Part shown: positions 1 through 5,107 of the stretch, piece after piece | Layout: every line of letters starts with the position of its first letter | Numbering within the stretch: the stretch's first letter is position 1 | Assembly (NCBI GenBank): GCA_946498265.1 | Contig: CAMMNR010000113.1 | Coordinates: 1-5,965 of the forward strand | Length of the DNA stretch: 5,965 nucleotides | Direction: 5' to 3' | From: an uncultured Clostridium sp. | GTDB lineage: Bacteria > Bacillota > Clostridia > TANB77 > CAG-508 | Notes under the pieces: generated by a model | What the model was told of the DNA's origin: nothing | Seen by the model: only the letters and a program-made list of their open reading frames with translations | Databases searched by the model: none | Made by a program: the position numbers and the translations under genes

Positions 1-245
1 TTGAACCACATAGAGTTATTATTAAAAATATTACTTTTTTAGTTTTTAATTATTCAAATGATGTGTATATCTCAAATAAAGATAGTGTGAAAGATATATG
101 TTTTACTAGTTGGGCAATGACTACCAATGAGACAAAAGAACTTTCAAAGGAAAAATGTAATGAATTAAATATTAATTATAATTTAGTTTCTGTATACCCA
201 TGGGAGAATATAGAAGAAGAATTAGATGAACTAAATAATAGCTAA
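1..245 (+). CDS. Hypothetical protein, 3' end only (cut by left edge)
   Basis: The reading frame is open from base 3 to a TAA at 243-245 and has no stop towards the left edge, so about 80 C-terminal residues of a longer protein are visible. A GTG at 63 could be read as a start, but there is no ribosome binding site before it and the frame continues upstream as EPHRVIIKNITFLVFNYSND, so I treat it as internal. The tail is acidic, with ENIEEELDELNN before the stop, and contains the phrase FTSWAMTTNE. I do not recognise the family, and no membrane segment or catalytic motif is visible. It is followed by a hairpin at 252-280 and faces the minus-strand toxin gene, so the two transcription units converge here. 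Confidence 0.6.
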   Translation, partial: EPHRVIIKNITFLVFNYSNDVYISNKDSVKDICFTSWAMTTNETKELSKEKCNELNINYNLVSVYPWENIEEELDELNNS

Positions 246-251
246 TAAAAT

Positions 252-280
252 GGAGAAAATCAATATTTTAGATTTTCTCC
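252..280 (+). terminator. Hairpin behind the left-edge gene, probable terminator
   Basis: A perfect 10-bp stem (GGAGAAAATC with GATTTTCTCC) around a 9-base loop begins six bases after the TAA of the left-edge gene. The tail on the plus strand is only TATATT, a weak U-tract. Read on the minus strand the tail is ATTTTATT, somewhat better, so it could stop transcription from both sides. Confidence 0.55.
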
Positions 281-295
281 TATATTAATGACTAA

Positions 296-429
296 CATAG
301 CATAGAAGCTATGGACACTAATGTAGTAATAGTATATGAAAATTGTAAAATTTTATGCATTAAAAAACGATAGCCTTTTGAGCTATCGGATTATAATGAT
401 TACGTTCTTTTCAGAACGGACACTAATGT
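296..429 (-). repeat. Three stem-loop units sharing a GAnnnTAATG flank, 3' of the toxin gene
   Basis: Three short hairpins are each followed, on the plus strand, by a related flank. Unit 1 has stem 296-301 with 308-313, then GACACTAATGT. Unit 2 has a 7-bp stem 368-374 with 382-388, then the weaker copy GATTATAATG. Unit 3 has stem 403-408 with 413-418, then GACACTAATGT again. The stems differ in sequence while units 1 and 3 share an identical 11-base flank at the same distance from the stem, the pattern expected if structure is kept. On the minus strand, the direction of toxin transcription, each unit reads as a CATTA-type leader followed by a hairpin; unit 3 then has a GAAA (GNRA) tetraloop and unit 2 doubles as the terminator. 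The units may be part of a structured RNA at the 3' end of the toxin mRNA. Function is not known to me. Confidence 0.5.
362..388 (-). terminator. Intrinsic terminator of the MazF/PemK-like toxin gene
   Basis: Read on the minus strand, a perfect 7-bp stem (CGATAGC with GCTATCG, loop TCAAAAG) is followed directly by six Ts (plus-strand A362-A367). It lies about 100 bases beyond the toxin stop codon, so the toxin message would include hairpin unit 3 and end within unit 2. Confidence 0.75.
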
Positions 430-486
430 TTTATTAATTTAATTATAAACTATTCTATAGCAGAAAGTCAAGCAAAATTCAGAATT

Positions 487-972
487 TTATTCATTTTTTA
501 GTGGTCTTAACCTATATAAACTTTCGAGTTGTGAATTAATCTTGTCCCAGTCATTTTGTAAAATAGTAACTAATTTTCCTTTTTTTCTATATGGATCTGT
601 AATCCTTATTTTGCTAACAACTTTTAATTGTTCAACTAAAACAGTAGAGTCGATTTCTTCTAAATCAATATGAAACCAAAAGTCATCTTCTAATCTTTTT
701 GTTGTTAGTGGGAGAATAGTACATATAGGAGAATTTTTAGAAGTTTTTAATATTAAAACAGGTCTTAATTTATTTTGCTCACTTCCAATATTTATTCCAA
801 GATTACACCAGTAAATAAAATTATTATATATTGGAAATTTAGGAAGTTTTCCATTATATCTTAAATTAGCTTTTTCTTTAGTCCATTCAGAAAACTGAAT
901 AGCATCGAAATTATTGATACTTTTTAATAAATTCTCTGTTTCTTTTATATTGATGTGAATTTCACTATTCAT
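487..972 (-). CDS. MazF/PemK-family endoribonuclease toxin, orphan
   Basis: This 161-residue protein fits the MazF/PemK (CcdB-fold) toxin family, whose members cut single-stranded RNA in the cytoplasm. The core begins near residue 53 with IYWCNLGINIGSEQNKLRPV; the RP pair (Arg70) corresponds to the conserved catalytic arginine region. ICTILPLTT (83-91) matches the strand with the conserved Thr/Ser, and STVLVEQLKVVSKIRI (109-124) matches the MazF segment normally read as SVVLLEQIRTIDKSRL. About 50 N-terminal residues precede the core, so it is longer than typical 110-120 residue MazF proteins. The start is set by AGGTGAGGTGAT a few bases before ATG at 972. No MazE-like antitoxin gene adjoins it: upstream is a divergent membrane protein gene and downstream are RNA hairpins. 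Regulation may come from the promoter at 994-1022. The family call is firm; the control partner is unknown. Confidence 0.85.
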   Translation of the reverse strand: MNSEIHINIKETENLLKSINNFDAIQFSEWTKEKANLRYNGKLPKFPIYNNFIYWCNLGINIGSEQNKLRPVLILKTSKNSPICTILPLTTKRLEDDFWFHIDLEEIDSTVLVEQLKVVSKIRITDPYRKKGKLVTILQNDWDKINSQLESLYRLRPLKNE

Positions 973-993
973 ATATTATCACCTCACCTTTTA

Positions 994-1022
994 AGTATAA
1001 CATATTATAGATAATAAGTAAA
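994..1022 (-). promoter_or_regulatory. Sigma-A type promoter of the toxin gene
   Basis: On the minus strand TTTACT (1022-1017) and TATACT (999-994) are separated by 17 bases, with TGT just before the -10 giving an extended -10 element. The -10 ends about 20 bases upstream of the start ATG, leaving a very short leader holding the ribosome binding site. The spacer includes TATAA-CATA-TTATA (996-1009), a small palindrome that could be an operator. Confidence 0.7.
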
Positions 1023-1054
1023 CAAAAGTTTGCACACCTAAAAATAATATTAAC

Positions 1055-1082
1055 TTGACATTTTTTAGAATTTATGTATAAT
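1055..1082 (+). promoter_or_regulatory. Consensus sigma-A promoter of the membrane protein gene
   Basis: TTGACA (1055-1060) and TATAAT (1077-1082) both match consensus exactly and are 16 bases apart. It points towards the gene starting at 1151 and leaves a leader of about 60 bases. It lies back to back with the toxin promoter, their -35 boxes about 32 bases apart, so a regulator bound between them could affect both genes. Confidence 0.8.
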
Positions 1083-1150
1083 AAGTATAAGAAATTTTAT
1101 AATAAAAGTTAAAAATTAACCTATCAATTTCAAGAAAGGAGAAAAACATT

Positions 1151-1657
1151 ATGAAAAAGGCATCATTAAAAATTTTAGGAACAATTTTTGCTATTATAGC
1201 AGTATTTATTGGTCAATATTATATTCGGAAATACTACAATATTGATCCAAGAATTTGGTTTATTGTATTATATGTAATAGGTATTGTTACAATTTTTATT
1301 ATTTATGCTATTTTTAATTCTGAAATAAAAAAAATAAAACAATATTCTTTTTCAGAATTGATGGCTGACATAAAAAAAGTAACTGAAAGAATATTAGAAA
1401 ATTTAGTATATCAGTTACTAGATTCAATTATCAAACTAGTTGGAGTGGCAGGAATTTTATATAAAATATTCTTTAATGATGATTTTATGTCAAGAACAAT
1501 ATTATATATAGTTTTTTTGATTATTATGGTTTATATGTCATTATCATCATTAGTAAAGGTAATGTTAAAAAAAGAAAATTATAAGGTTAATGATGCATAT
1601 TTGGCCGTAATGTATGGATTACTATTCATAATGTATCTAATAGATTTTACAGTATAA
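1151..1657 (+). CDS. Small multi-pass membrane protein, unknown function
   Basis: This 168-residue protein is mostly hydrophobic. I count five likely membrane segments, at about residues 7-25, 35-56, 92-108, 116-138 and 148-166. Between the second and third is a charged stretch (57-90, with SEIKKIKQ and MADIKKVTERILEN) that looks like an amphipathic cytoplasmic helix. There is no signal peptidase site, cysteine pair or ATP-binding motif. The start is supported by AAAGGAG (1135-1141) nine bases before ATG and by a consensus promoter upstream; the gene ends in its own strong terminator, so it is a single-gene unit. It sits divergently beside an orphan RNase toxin. Small membrane proteins are common in accessory regions as immunity, stress or defence effectors, but nothing here lets me choose among these roles. 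Confidence 0.75.
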   Translation: MKKASLKILGTIFAIIAVFIGQYYIRKYYNIDPRIWFIVLYVIGIVTIFIIYAIFNSEIKKIKQYSFSELMADIKKVTERILENLVYQLLDSIIKLVGVAGILYKIFFNDDFMSRTILYIVFLIIMVYMSLSSLVKVMLKKENYKVNDAYLAVMYGLLFIMYLIDFTV

Positions 1658-1674
1658 AACAGAAAGGTTGATTT

Positions 1675-1708
1675 CTAAGGGAAGTTTGTAAACTTCTCTT
1701 AGTTTTTT
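1675..1708 (+). terminator. Strong intrinsic terminator of the membrane protein gene
   Basis: A 13-bp stem (1675-1687 with 1690-1702, one G-T pair) is followed by six Ts at 1703-1708. It starts 18 bases after the membrane protein stop codon. The group II intron relic begins two bases after the T-run, so this terminator may also have been the intron's insertion target. Confidence 0.9.
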
Positions 1709-1709
1709 A

Positions 1710-1900
1710 GTGTGTATAGAATGAGCAACAACTTGTGGGTGAAAGTCCCATACAGCGCCTGATAGTAGCAAACTGTTAGTAAATGGCAAGGATGTCCATC
1801 GAGAGGTGATGGAATTTGAAAGAAGCCAGAGTTGCAAAATCTTGGGCTGGCGAACAGAAATCACATATAAGGCTGAATTGAGTTGGGCGAGCTTGATTTA
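1710..1900 (+). mobile_element. Group II intron 5' fragment (domain I relic)
   Basis: The stretch starts with GTGTGTATAG, a group II intron 5' end, and continues with pieces I recognise from domain I of clostridial bacterial introns: GTGAAAGTCCCATACAGCGC, then CTGATAGTAGCAAACTG, AATGGCAAGGATGTCCATCG, GAGGTGATGGAAT, GAAAGAAGCCAGAG, GCTGGCGAACAGAAATCACA and TATAAGGCTGA. It is clearly richer in G and C than its surroundings. The match fades at about 1890-1900, giving an approximate right end. No reverse transcriptase/maturase frame and no domain V or VI (GAGC...GUUC hairpin) occurs anywhere in the window, so the intron cannot splice or move by itself. It sits on the plus strand between the membrane protein terminator and the nuclease promoter. 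The identification rests on memory of intron sequences, not a covariance search. Confidence 0.8.
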
Positions 1901-1910
1901 TTATATGTGA
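1861..1910. repeat. 10-bp perfect inverted repeat at the intron relic's broken end
   Basis: TCACATATAA (1861-1870) is matched exactly by TTATATGTGA (1901-1910), with 30 bases between. The left arm lies inside the conserved intron sequence and the right arm in the AT-rich DNA where intron similarity has ended, so the pair could fold as a new stem at the break. Confidence 0.5.
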
Positions 1911-1945
1911 ATAATAAGTATTTTGATTTTATTTTACAAAAAAGA

Positions 1946-1982
1946 TGATATAATGTTAAATAAAAGATGTATAAGAGGAGGT
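1946..1982 (+). promoter_or_regulatory. Extended -10 promoter and ribosome binding site of the nuclease gene
   Basis: TGATATAAT (1946-1954) is an extended -10 with a perfect TATAAT. The only -35 candidate, TTGATT at 1923-1928, has a 20-base spacer and is poor. AGAGGAGGT (1974-1982) sits five bases before the ATG at 1988. The leader would be roughly 25 bases. This gives the nuclease gene a promoter independent of the terminated gene upstream. Confidence 0.65.
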
Positions 1983-1987
1983 AAAAA

Positions 1988-2911
1988 ATGTTTTTTTTCT
2001 TTTTTCAAAAGGTTGATGATTTTGTATCAGAAATGTTTCAGTATTTAAATATAGAATATCAAAGAGAAGTTGCAATAAAAGATAAAAGAATAGATTTTAT
2101 TTTAAAAGGCGATAATAACCTTGACACAATAGTTGAGGTTAAAGAAACAAAGAGCAATAATTCAGAACTTATCATTAATGCTATAAATCAATTAAAAATT
2201 TATAGAAATATATATAACAAACAAAAAGTTAATAAATATTCAATTTTATTTTTCTTTTCTAATGTTGATAAAAATCAAAAAGATTATTTTTTAAAAGATA
2301 ATATTGTAATAGTAGATATTGCTAATATTCTATATTTAATAAAAAATAATGAAGGCTTGATAAATAATTTAAAAAATATATTGCCATATTCTATTATTGA
2401 TGTGATTCCAGAAAAAATAGAATTAGATAAATATTTAAATTATAAAGAGACCTCAGAAAAAGAAAAAAGTATTTGTATAGAAGATGAATATATAAGAAAA
2501 ATAAAAACAATAAAGAAAGGTAAAGAAGGCTCCAGAGAATTTGAAGTAATCGGAGAAAAGATTATAAAACTATTATTTGGAGATTACATATATAATTGGA
2601 AATCACAAATAAATTGCAATGATAATTTACAACGAATAGATTTGATTGGAAAAGTGAAAAAACAAGAAGGATTTTGGAATATGCTTTATGAAATTTACAA
2701 ATCTAGATATATTGTATTTGAATTCAAAAATTATAATGATGAAATAACACAAAATGAAGTTTATTCTACCAATAAGTATTTATATAGAGAGGCATTAAGA
2801 ACGGTAGCAATTGTAATAAGTAGATATAAAATGAATGCAAATGCTAAAAAAATTTGTTCTGAATATATGGAAAAACTATTGGATGATTTTTTGATTGGTT
2901 TAGCAAAATGA
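1988..2911 (+). CDS. Protein with two PD-(D/E)XK nuclease-like domains (restriction endonuclease-like)
   Basis: The 307-residue protein shows the PD-(D/E)XK pattern twice. Domain 1 (about 8-130) has RIDFIL with Asp36, then IVEVKETK with Glu50 and Lys52, and INQLKIYR (Gln68) resembling the helix that follows in Mrr/RecB-type nucleases. Domain 2 (about 180-307) has GSREFEVIGEKIIKLLF, then RIDLIG with Asp218, YIVFEFKNYNDEIT with Glu245 and Lys247, and AIVISR. Both sets look complete, so both sites could cut DNA; this is inference from motifs. The second half resembles a family usually annotated as restriction endonuclease. A charged linker (about 141-180) joins the halves. No methyltransferase or helicase gene adjoins. 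The start has a good ribosome binding site, but the codons after ATG form T8-C-T6, giving an odd FFFFF N-terminus. The role is probably defence against foreign DNA, or a stand-alone accessory nuclease. Confidence 0.75.
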   Translation: MFFFFFQKVDDFVSEMFQYLNIEYQREVAIKDKRIDFILKGDNNLDTIVEVKETKSNNSELIINAINQLKIYRNIYNKQKVNKYSILFFFSNVDKNQKDYFLKDNIVIVDIANILYLIKNNEGLINNLKNILPYSIIDVIPEKIELDKYLNYKETSEKEKSICIEDEYIRKIKTIKKGKEGSREFEVIGEKIIKLLFGDYIYNWKSQINCNDNLQRIDLIGKVKKQEGFWNMLYEIYKSRYIVFEFKNYNDEITQNEVYSTNKYLYREALRTVAIVISRYKMNANAKKICSEYMEKLLDDFLIGLAK

Positions 2912-2935
2912 TAATAAAATTCCTATAATATCATA

Positions 2936-2971
2936 AAAAAGAGGGTTCCTATTTTAGAAAAGCCTCTTTTT
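2936..2971 (+). terminator. Intrinsic terminator after the nuclease gene
   Basis: AAAAAGAGG (2936-2944) pairs perfectly with CCTCTTTTT (2963-2971) around an 18-base loop that can add a TTC/GAA pair inside. The stem's own T-run serves as the plus-strand tail; the A-run on the other arm makes it usable from the minus strand too. It begins about 25 bases after the nuclease stop. Confidence 0.75.
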
Positions 2972-2994
2972 CTATGTCTCAAAAAGAAACGTCC

Positions 2995-3042
2995 CCAAGG
3001 AGTACTTTCAATAAGGACATTTATTGAAAAGTACTCCTTTGG
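2995..3042. repeat. Long stem-loop near the element end
   Basis: Left arm 2995-3014 and right arm 3021-3042 pair over 20 positions with only two single-A bulges on the right arm; the loop is GGACAT. On the plus strand GGTTTTAC follows, a weak U-tract, so it could be a further terminator; on the minus strand no T-run follows directly. It lies between the nuclease terminator and the recombinase stop, where the element boundary is expected. Confidence 0.7.
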
Positions 3043-3046
3043 TTTT

Positions 3047-3080
3047 ACAGTATAGTTTGAATGCTATGCTGTTTTTATAT
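3047..3080 (+). terminator. Possible terminator overlapping the recombinase stop codon
   Basis: ACAGTATAG (3047-3055) pairs with CTATGCTGT (3064-3072) through nine pairs, one of them G-T, with an 8-base loop; TTTTTATATTTTT follows on the plus strand. The right arm contains the recombinase stop codon (3064-3066). It would block plus-strand transcripts from running antisense into the recombinase gene. Confidence 0.5.
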
Positions 3081-4734
3081 TTTTAATACTTTGCTGAAAG
3101 GCATTTTCTAATTCATATTCATTCAGTGGAATACCTATTATGCCAACTCCTGCATAGTAAATCTCTATTTGCTGATATTTCTTACCATTCAGCTTAGTTT
3201 GTTGATATACATATATTTTATCAATTAATTCATTTACAATTTCTGGTGTTAGTTCTTTAATTTCAGTATATTTTTTAACTTTATCAATAAAAGTCGTTAT
3301 ATTAATTTCTTCTTGTTTAGTTTTATCAATAGTAGTAGCTAATTTATTAATTTTTTCTTTTAAGTCTTTTTGTTCTCTTTCATAATTTAATGACAAAGTT
3401 GCAAATCTCTCATCAGTAATTTTACCAGAAATGTTATCTTCATAAATATGCTGTATCAAATTATCAATATCTTTTATTCGTTTTTCACATTGTGATAATA
3501 GTTTTTTATTAGAAACATCTTCTTTTCGTTGTTCTTCTAGTGAAGCATCTAATTTTTCTTTTATAAATAAATCTTCATAAGATGATATATAAGATATTAC
3601 TTGTTTTATATTATCTAATACTAATTCTCTTAATGCAATATCTTTTATATTATGGCTACTACAAGAATGTGTAGAATTATTTTTGTAATTAGAACATCTA
3701 TAAAAGTCTTTGTCTGGTGTAAAATTATTAGAAGTACAATAATAAAGTTTAGCTCCACAATCTTTACAAAATAGATGTCCAGAAAATATACTTGTTTTTC
3801 CCGTCTTAGTAGGTCTGCGTTTATTACTTCTAAGTCTTTGAACTGTATTCCAAGTTTCTTCATCAATAATAGCCTCGTGAGTATTTTTAAATATTTTCCA
3901 TTGCTCTTTTGGAATGTTAATTCTTGTTTTATCTTTAAAAGAACGAGTGGTATATCTAAAATTTATTGTATCTCCTATATATTCTTGTCTATCTAATATT
4001 TTGTTTATGGTCATTGGAGACCAATAATGTTTTACTTCTGTTGGAAAGTTCTGAGTTTTCATTCCTAAACTTTGGTGATACTCTGTTGGATTCATTATTC
4101 CTTCTTTTACAAATTGTTTTGCTATTTGAGAAGTACTCAATCCTTGTATAAATAAAGAAAATATCTTTTTTACAACTTTTGAAGCTGGTTCATCAATAAT
4201 CCACTTGTTTTTATTATTCTCATCTTTTTTATATCCAAAAGGTGGATTGGTAGTCAAAGGTATACCAGAATTTCCTTTATTTTTCATTACAGCTTTAACT
4301 TTCTTACTTGTATTCTTTGCATGCATTTCATTAAACCAATCTTGTATAGGAAGAAAATCATTTAATCCTTTATCAGTATCAATATTGTCCATTATAGCAA
4401 TATATCTAATATTTAGTCTAACAAAATCTTCTTCTAATAATTGACCTACTATAAGTCTATTTCTACCAAGCCTTGAATGGTCTTTTACTATAATTGTTCC
4501 AATATGTCCTTGTTCTGCAAGTTCCATCATTTCAACGAATGCAGGTCTTGTAAAACTTGTTCCAGAATACCCATCATCTACAAAGAATTTAGTATTGATA
4601 AAATTATTATCTTTAGCATATTTACTTAAAATCGATTTTTGATTTTTAATACTATTACTTTCTCCTAGCTGTTCATCATCTCGTGATAAACGGCAGTATA
4701 AAGCAGTTATTTTTTCGTTATTTGACTGTCCCAT
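3064..4734 (-). CDS. tnpX: Large serine recombinase, TnpX type
   Basis: This 556-residue site-specific recombinase would excise and integrate the mobile element. The N-terminal resolvase domain (about 8-150) shows ALYCRLSRDDE with the catalytic Ser17, FFVDDGYSGTSF (50-61) and IIVKDHSRLGRN (81-92) with the active-site arginines. The recombinase domain follows (about 160-305, including NPPFGYKK). A zinc ribbon has Cys323 and Cys326 (CKDC) with Cys347 and Cys358. A charged coiled coil occupies about 400-475. The tail (480-535, ELTPEIVNELIDKIYVY) is of the DUF4368 type found in these proteins. It is shorter than Tn4451 TnpX (about 700 residues) but looks complete, so the symbol marks the family and not strict orthology. 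CTCCTTT on the plus strand (4740-4746) gives AAAGGAG five bases before ATG. It follows tnpW and also has its own promoter. Confidence 0.92.
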   Translation of the reverse strand: MGQSNNEKITALYCRLSRDDEQLGESNSIKNQKSILSKYAKDNNFINTKFFVDDGYSGTSFTRPAFVEMMELAEQGHIGTIIVKDHSRLGRNRLIVGQLLEEDFVRLNIRYIAIMDNIDTDKGLNDFLPIQDWFNEMHAKNTSKKVKAVMKNKGNSGIPLTTNPPFGYKKDENNKNKWIIDEPASKVVKKIFSLFIQGLSTSQIAKQFVKEGIMNPTEYHQSLGMKTQNFPTEVKHYWSPMTINKILDRQEYIGDTINFRYTTRSFKDKTRINIPKEQWKIFKNTHEAIIDEETWNTVQRLRSNKRRPTKTGKTSIFSGHLFCKDCGAKLYYCTSNNFTPDKDFYRCSNYKNNSTHSCSSHNIKDIALRELVLDNIKQVISYISSYEDLFIKEKLDASLEEQRKEDVSNKKLLSQCEKRIKDIDNLIQHIYEDNISGKITDERFATLSLNYEREQKDLKEKINKLATTIDKTKQEEINITTFIDKVKKYTEIKELTPEIVNELIDKIYVYQQTKLNGKKYQQIEIYYAGVGIIGIPLNEYELENAFQQSIKNIKTA

Positions 4735-4804
4735 AACAACTCCTTTCCTTTAGACAGCCGAATAAAATATAAAGTGTTACAAAGTTTCAATTTGTAGTGT
4801 TCAC

Positions 4805-4833
4805 ATAATACCATATTCGTTTTTATACTTCAA
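4805..4833 (-). promoter_or_regulatory. Promoter of the serine recombinase gene
   Basis: On the minus strand TTGAAG (4833-4828) and TATTAT (4810-4805) are 17 bases apart, with TGG before the -10 as an extended element. The -35 starts only seven bases beyond the tnpW stop. The leader of about 65 bases holds two direct copies of AGTGTT (plus strand 4773-4778 and 4796-4801, 23 bases apart); the second covers the expected start of transcription and could be an operator. Confidence 0.6.
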
Positions 4834-4840
4834 GTGATTC

Positions 4841-5107
4841 TCATGATTTTTTTGTTAGTCTAAAGAATTTATTCAAAATACTTTCTTCAGCATTTCCATC
4901 AAAGTGAGTATTTACTTTGTATATTGTGCCGTTTATTTCTTTTTCAAAGTTCAATTTCTGTTCGTTACAATAGTTATCTCTAAAATATTGTAATCTTTCT
5001 TCTTTAGTCATTTTACTTAATTTTTCGTAATATTCTTTCTTTAGGTTTTCTACATATTTATATTCTTCAGATGTTAATTCTAATCTATAAACAATATTAT
5101 CTTGCAT
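4841..5107 (-). CDS. tnpW: TnpW-like small element protein
   Basis: The 88-residue product ends in EINGTIYKVNTHFDGNAEESILNKFFRL (57-84), which fits the TnpW family consensus of a Gly-Thr-Tyr-Val strand, a His-Phe pair, and a Glu-rich helix ending in K-x-x-RL. TnpW proteins occur in Tn4451-like elements next to the relaxase; their molecular role is not established. The first half (10-50) is a charged helical region. The frame is open to a possible start at 5215, but ATG at 5107 is better because AGGAGG (plus strand 5118-5123) lies ten bases before it and the longer version would lie inside the relaxase gene. The start overlaps the relaxase end by 11 bases, so the two are probably translationally coupled. 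Confidence 0.8.
   Translation of the reverse strand: MQDNIVYRLELTSEEYKYVENLKKEYYEKLSKMTKEERLQYFRDNYCNEQKLNFEKEINGTIYKVNTHFDGNAEESILNKFFRLTKKS

Noticed and set aside
63..245. A complete 60-residue gene starting at GTG 63
   Set aside because: The frame is open to the left edge and there is no ribosome binding site before 63, so it is the tail of a longer gene.
296..429. CRISPR array
   Set aside because: The repeated part is only about 11 bases, units are irregularly spaced, there are no spacers of even length and no cas genes.
487..972. Toxin as a ToxN of a type III system
   Set aside because: The sequence carries the MazF/PemK signatures and not the ToxN ones, and the repeats lie 3' of the gene, not 5' of it.
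1637..1864. Minus-strand open frame of 75 codons
   Set aside because: It lies across the terminator and the intron relic, has no ribosome binding site and no protein-like features; it is the antisense of structured RNA.
1645..3054. 12-base direct repeat TTTTACAGTATA (1645-1656 and 3043-3054) as attachment sites of an element
   Set aside because: The match is short and AT-rich, one copy is inside the end of the membrane protein gene, and no recombinase lies between the copies; chance is enough.
3645..4444. Several short open frames inside the recombinase gene, on both strands
   Set aside because: They overlap a clearly coding gene in other frames, lack start signals, and encode hydrophobic low-complexity sequence typical of antisense reading of AT-rich genes.
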